Made by a program: the position numbers and the translations under genes
DNA from: Pyrrhosoma nymphula
Taxonomy: Eukaryota; Arthropoda; Insecta; Odonata; Coenagrionidae
DNA: 64,000 bases
Assembly: GCA_963573305.1 (NCBI GenBank)
Contig: OY754339.1
Location: forward strand, 10,153,941 to 10,217,940
Direction: 5' to 3'
The notes under the pieces: generated by a model
Database searches by the model: none
What the model saw: the letters and a program-made list of their open reading frames with translations, nothing else
Told to the model about the DNA's origin: nothing
Shown: positions 59,961 through 64,000 of the stretch, in pieces
Layout: each line of letters begins with the position of its first letter
Numbering within the stretch: the first letter of the stretch is position 1

Positions 59961-60422
59961 GAGATCGTGGGAAGCGGAAGCATTGGGTTACTTAATAAAC
60001 TGCGTTTCCAATGAAATGTAAGGAAATAGTTGATGCATTAGTGATAATTCAAACAACTTCCGTTTTAAGTTATATTTTGAAACTACTTGCTTCAAGTTAC
60101 ATTTTTAGACGTACTTACACTGTAACCTGAATGTTCATTGTATAGTTTAACTATCACATATTATCACAATGTTCTTCATTTCACATTTGCTCTAACTCTT
60201 CTGTTTCTTTAATATATTAATAAGATCATTATGCCTCGTTTGTCGTTTTCTCATAATTGAAATAAGCATATCAACGAGAACGATATGGAAGGTAGAGTTT
60301 AATCTTATTGGTGAGGTAAAAATTTGAGAAAAACTAGAGGAAACTGTATACCGCAGTGTTTTATGACTTATTAAGGCACGAAATCCAAACAATTTCTTAT
60401 ATTTGAAAAAGAGCAGATTTTT

Positions 60423-60545
60423 CTCTTATTTAAATTGAAATAATCATCTATGTCAATTTCTTGCTAGTAGGGCAAAGTATGCACAGGTACTTTAAGTATC
60501 GAGATCAAAACGTACTTCGTCACCAAAAACCTCAACAAAATATGG
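60423..60545 (+). repeat. Diverged direct repeat, copy 1
   Basis: TCTTATTTAAATTGAAATAATCA, AAAGTATGC, CTTTAAGTATCGAGATC and AAAACGTA line up with 61180-61300 (CTTATTTGAGTTGGGATAATTA, AAAGTATGC, CTTGAAGACTAGAGATC, GAAACATA). The copies are 757 bp apart on either side of the 61-kb palindrome. Confidence 0.55.
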
Positions 60546-61048
60546 ATAAAGTGTAGTATTTGTATGTCATAAGCTAATGAGTAGAGGAACTGAATGAATT
60601 CAATAGGTATTAAAACTTTTTCGTTTTTGCTATCTGTTTTAAGGAATCAACGCATGATTAAAGAGTACGCAGACCAGTTGGAACGATTTGGATGGTTGGG
60701 TTTCACGTGCTAGATCAAATAGGGAGAGATAATACTTGAGAATATATCGTATGGAGGTAACCGAAAGATTTTCAGAGTTATTAGAACAATTTACATCTCT
60801 GGTCTTAAAGTGTTTTTGTGCTTACCCTCGCTTGGACTCAATATAATCATTTGAATTCAAATAGGAGTACAAGTCTTTGATCTTCTTCATAATTAATGAA
60901 ATTGCTTATGCAGCGTGTTATTTAAATACAATATTATAAACTATGCATTATTCACAGTTTAAGTACTAGCGACAATATTATTTCTCAAATTTTTAAGATG
61001 ATCGAAGGCAAAAATGGGAGGAATCATGCGAGATGTTGTGGAATGTGA

Positions 61049-61164
61049 ACATAATAAGAACTATGACGATACAATTTTCCACAGATAGAAATTTTTAATC
61101 GACCCGGGTTTCGATTAAAAATTTATATCTGTGGAAAATTGCATCGTCATATTTCTTATTATAA
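61049..61164. repeat. Near-perfect palindrome, about 54-bp arms around CCCGGGTT
   Basis: Arms 61049-61102 and 61111-61164 are inverted copies with few mismatches, reading outwards TCGATTAAAAATTT, ATCTGTGGAAAATTG, ATCGTCAT and TTCTTATTAT. One strand has CGAAACCCGGGTCGATTAAA, again a GAAAC next to a short inverted segment. Confidence 0.85.
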
Positions 61165-61179
61165 GCGAAGACCTATACC

Positions 61180-61302
61180 CTTATTTGAGTTGGGATAATT
61201 ATTTGTGTCAATTTATCACCGGCGAGTGAAAGTATGCTCAAACACTTGAAGACTAGAGATCGAAACATATTACGCCGATAATCTTTGAGAAAAAAACTAA
61301 GG
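61180..61302 (+). repeat. Diverged direct repeat, copy 2
   Basis: Counterpart of 60423-60545. It ends in GAGATCGAAACATATTACG. Together with the palindrome between them, the two may be parts of one composite retroelement remnant. Confidence 0.55.
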
Positions 61303-63479
61303 AAACAAAGTATTTTGAAGCCATTAGCAACAGAGCCCTGATGACAACAATCAATGATGTGGTTCTTGTAGCAGAATGAGAATAGGTTGAAGGGGTGATG
61401 AAAGAGAGGGTAGGCGGATGAAGAGCATTAGGAAAGGTAGGGAGATCACGGCGTAAAACGGTTGAGGCAGAAGCTGGATGTAAGGCGAACGGGGTTAAGA
61501 AGGGAAGAAAGAGAAGCTGGAACCTCAGTTGAAGTGCATGGAGTCGGAAGGGAGAATAAAGATCAGGGCCTAAATGTTTCATTTTCTCCGACTGACATAA
61601 AAAGAAGTTACTGGTTTCCCTGGGGCAAGAACATGGGATGGCAGCCGTTATCTTGGCCCTCCTCTTTCCCTCTTGATCATTTAAACTTCCCCTTACTGCC
61701 ACCCCGACGTTTTACCCAACTCATCCCACCCACTCATCCACCTGTTCTCCCCAACCTCGTTTTTACATGTATATAAATGAAAGAAATCGAAAACGAGGGT
61801 TTCCCTTTTATAAATTCCTAAACTGAGAGTGAAATTAAGGGCTCGGTCCTTAAAAAGTAACATTTATGCACTCTTGTGGCAAATTCTTCGTACTTACTTA
61901 TTAATTTGCTCTCATATTGATGCGGATGATGTAGAATGTCTAATGACTTTGAAGAGAAATTATATGACTGTCCATTGATTAATCGTGGATGGCATAAAAT
62001 TAAATACCATTTAATTTTGTTAAGATTGTTCCATGTATTATTAGGGAAAGCAATTTTGTCATCCGGTCATGTAGTCTTTTGATCAATTAGTAACGAAACG
62101 CATTGCGCTCTAATAGACATAGGTCCCTGGTAATTGATATGGAATGTGAAATAAAGAATAACAATATTATTGGCCAATGAGTAACTGCCTCTAGAGTGAT
62201 GTTTCTTAAAAAAAAAGTTACCTACCCTTAATCCCCGTTAATACCTTTTTTTATATTTAGGTAGCCGTTTCTGCTTTCAAGCTTGTCGAAATTACTGCGG
62301 TGGATGCCGAATTCTCTCGTAATAAGGATTCATCTTGTTAAAATATTTCCGATAAGCGTAGAGACTTGTTGACATTGAATTCTAGATTAAATTATTTACT
62401 CTCTTATCTGGTACATCGGAGAGTTAACCATAGTGCATAATCGTCATTAATCAATAAAGCTTATTACCTAACGCTGCAAAGATAGATGTTCTAGATACAA
62501 ACGCAGTTCACAATAGAGAGAAGCGGTAAACCGAATAACCGAGTAAATAACCGAATTACGTGACGAAGTAGCAACTTTCTAGTTACCCTTTCCTCGTGCC
62601 TTTCCATTTCGATGGTCCAGGATATCTCTTTGTCCTAGTCTTAGAGCTCCGCTTTAAGGCTCTTTTAAACTGCTTCCATTGCTATGCTTTCTTAGCAAGT
62701 GTTAAACATCAATGAAGACTGAAAATAATTTTGGAAGCAGTCTCCCTCATCCTTAGCAATATCTTGTAAATGATGATATTTCAAATCCATCAAATATTTA
62801 TGAGCTCTTAGCCCAAATTACTGGTTTTCGTCTTTGATTTATTGCGTGTTTATCAGAAATTAAATCTAAACAAAGGTTTACAATAGCAAAAAGTAACCAA
62901 AATAATGTATATTATCGCAAATTGTGCGATAAACTGCAAAAACAATGGTCATTTTTCCCTTGCACATGTTATTGCCTAGCACTTCTTTGATGGGTCAAGT
63001 GAATCCCTCGACTTATCACTGTGGTTTCCCTCATTTACTCTTGACTGTATGATTTTTAATTATGTATTGCCAAAATTACTCCAATTTACATTATTTACTT
63101 CTCACAGTAATATTACTTTCTAAATCCCGGTACTAGTATAAAAGTTGAAAATGTCGGATGTGGGGGAAAATGAACTCAGGTTTTTAACTTTACTAGACTT
63201 TTCTCACTTACTTACTTAAACTCATCAAATTGATTGTGCAATGTATGACTCAGCCTACTTAGTTTCAGGTTTAAATCAGTGTAACGGTGTGTAGTGAAAG
63301 GAATGTTAGGTAAGTTTCTTACCTCAATTCATACCAAAATTTGTAACTTCTTTACTGGGCCAAATTTGTGTGTCCATCAAAGTTCAGTATACATATCCAT
63401 AAAGTACATGAAAATCAATATACGTACTAATGTGAAACTAATTACAGGTTGCTTCATATATTAGTTCGGTACTCATAAT
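61303..63479. other. AT-rich, nothing recognised
   Basis: The 149-codon minus-strand ORF at 61253-61702 is Leu/Pro/Ser-rich over a G-rich purine segment and is not accepted. Nothing else is supported. Confidence 0.45.
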
Positions 63480-64000
63480 TGGAGATAAGGAAAGCTTTGA
63501 GGAGAAGATAAAGGGAATGAAGAAAATTGTGTGCGGAAGTAAAAAACAACGAGTGTTGTAAACGAAGCAGGGTTGAAAAGAGAGACAGTGAGAATGCTTG
63601 AGAAGGAAAGGGGAAGAAAATAATGGAAGGAGCCAGCGGTGATATATATATGTATGAAAAGGGATATAGTACTCAGGGGAAGAATGACTGTGGGAAGAGG
63701 GGTTTCGGCGGAGGGCTTCTGCTTGGAGTTGCTGGGATGGGATAGGGGAGGGGGGAAGGGAGGGGTTTGAACCCTGAAGATGCCCGTCGTCCTACAGGGT
63801 GCTGTTGATGGAGAAGAAGGAGTCGGGTAATGGAAGGGCCGAGGAATAAAGGGAAGCTCGTTGGCAGTAACGAAGCTAATAGGAGCGCCCTGTGATTAAA
63901 ATTGGGAAAATAAAGTCTTCTGAGAGGAGTGAAGGATCCGTAGATGGGATGTTTGGCAAAAAGGGAACTGTAGTGTTCGATGGAAGGAGGGAGTACGCCA
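63480..64000. other. Purine/G-rich block running off the window
   Basis: GAAGG, GGGAAG and GGGGAGGGGGGAAGGGAGGGG words. No gene recognised. Confidence 0.65.

Noticed and set aside
61253..61702. 149-codon minus-strand ORF
   Set aside because: Opposite a purine-rich segment, Leu/Pro/Ser-rich, no domain, and a competing ORF on the other strand.
63296..63320. AG/GTAAGT at about 63309 as a recursive splice site
   Set aside because: A good donor sequence, but the upstream 30 bases are purine-rich with no polypyrimidine tract.

Overview
The window looks like a piece of a large, AT-rich arthropod (probably insect) nuclear genome. There is no bacterial gene organisation: no long ORFs, operons or ribosome binding sites. 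The only convincing host coding sequence is a pair of short exons with GT-AG splice sites. Almost everything else is intron or intergenic DNA made of decayed transposable elements, foldback repeats, tandem repeats and strand-asymmetric G-rich or C-rich blocks. The species cannot be named from the sequence.

Host gene. Two plus-strand exons (47881-48039 and 49708-49836), both with phase-1 boundaries, encode one complete immunoglobulin domain of a Dpr-interacting-protein (DIP)/lachesin-type IgSF cell-adhesion protein. It carries both intradomain cysteines, the core tryptophan and the DxGxYxC motif, and ends in ASNGVPP...KRIKVSVD. It is most like the middle Ig domain of insect DIPs. No other exon of the gene was found, so the neighbouring introns appear to be longer than 47 kb upstream and 14 kb downstream. 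Most of the window is then probably intron of one neuronal recognition gene.

Mobile elements. At 23.9-26.4 kb, minus strand, lies a defective Ty3/Gypsy-type LTR retrotransposon with a 4-bp target duplication, a 929-bp 3' LTR, a 144-bp stub of the 5' LTR and a pol remnant that joins a protease-like piece to an integrase C-terminus. Beside it (22.4-23.4 kb) is a possible second LTR. A tRNA-derived SINE lies at 30.9-31.1 kb, and LINE 3' fragments at 37.7-38.1 kb and 49.2-49.3 kb, the latter inside the DIP intron. A MITE family with TTAA-flanked GGWGGWTCCRCCG ends has copies at 0, 2, 4 and 33 kb. Two larger terminal-inverted-repeat elements are proposed at 15.1-17.9 kb, containing a 79-bp tandem array, and 39.3-41.0 kb, containing a tandemly duplicated exon-like segment.

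Unexplained structure. Several scattered short repeats share a small hairpin followed directly by GAAAC. One is a head-to-head inverted pair bounded by a 13-bp direct repeat, and another is an 84-bp-arm palindrome containing CTGATGA...GAAAC. This resembles the hammerhead-ribozyme cores known from Penelope-like retroelements, but catalytic competence is not shown. Other observations are a 1.1-kb TATCGCAT-rich degenerate repeat (51.8-53.0 kb), large foldbacks at 36 and 61 kb, a run of three hairpins at 44.2 kb, and recurring G-rich/C-rich blocks of 150-900 bp that create long spurious low-complexity ORFs.
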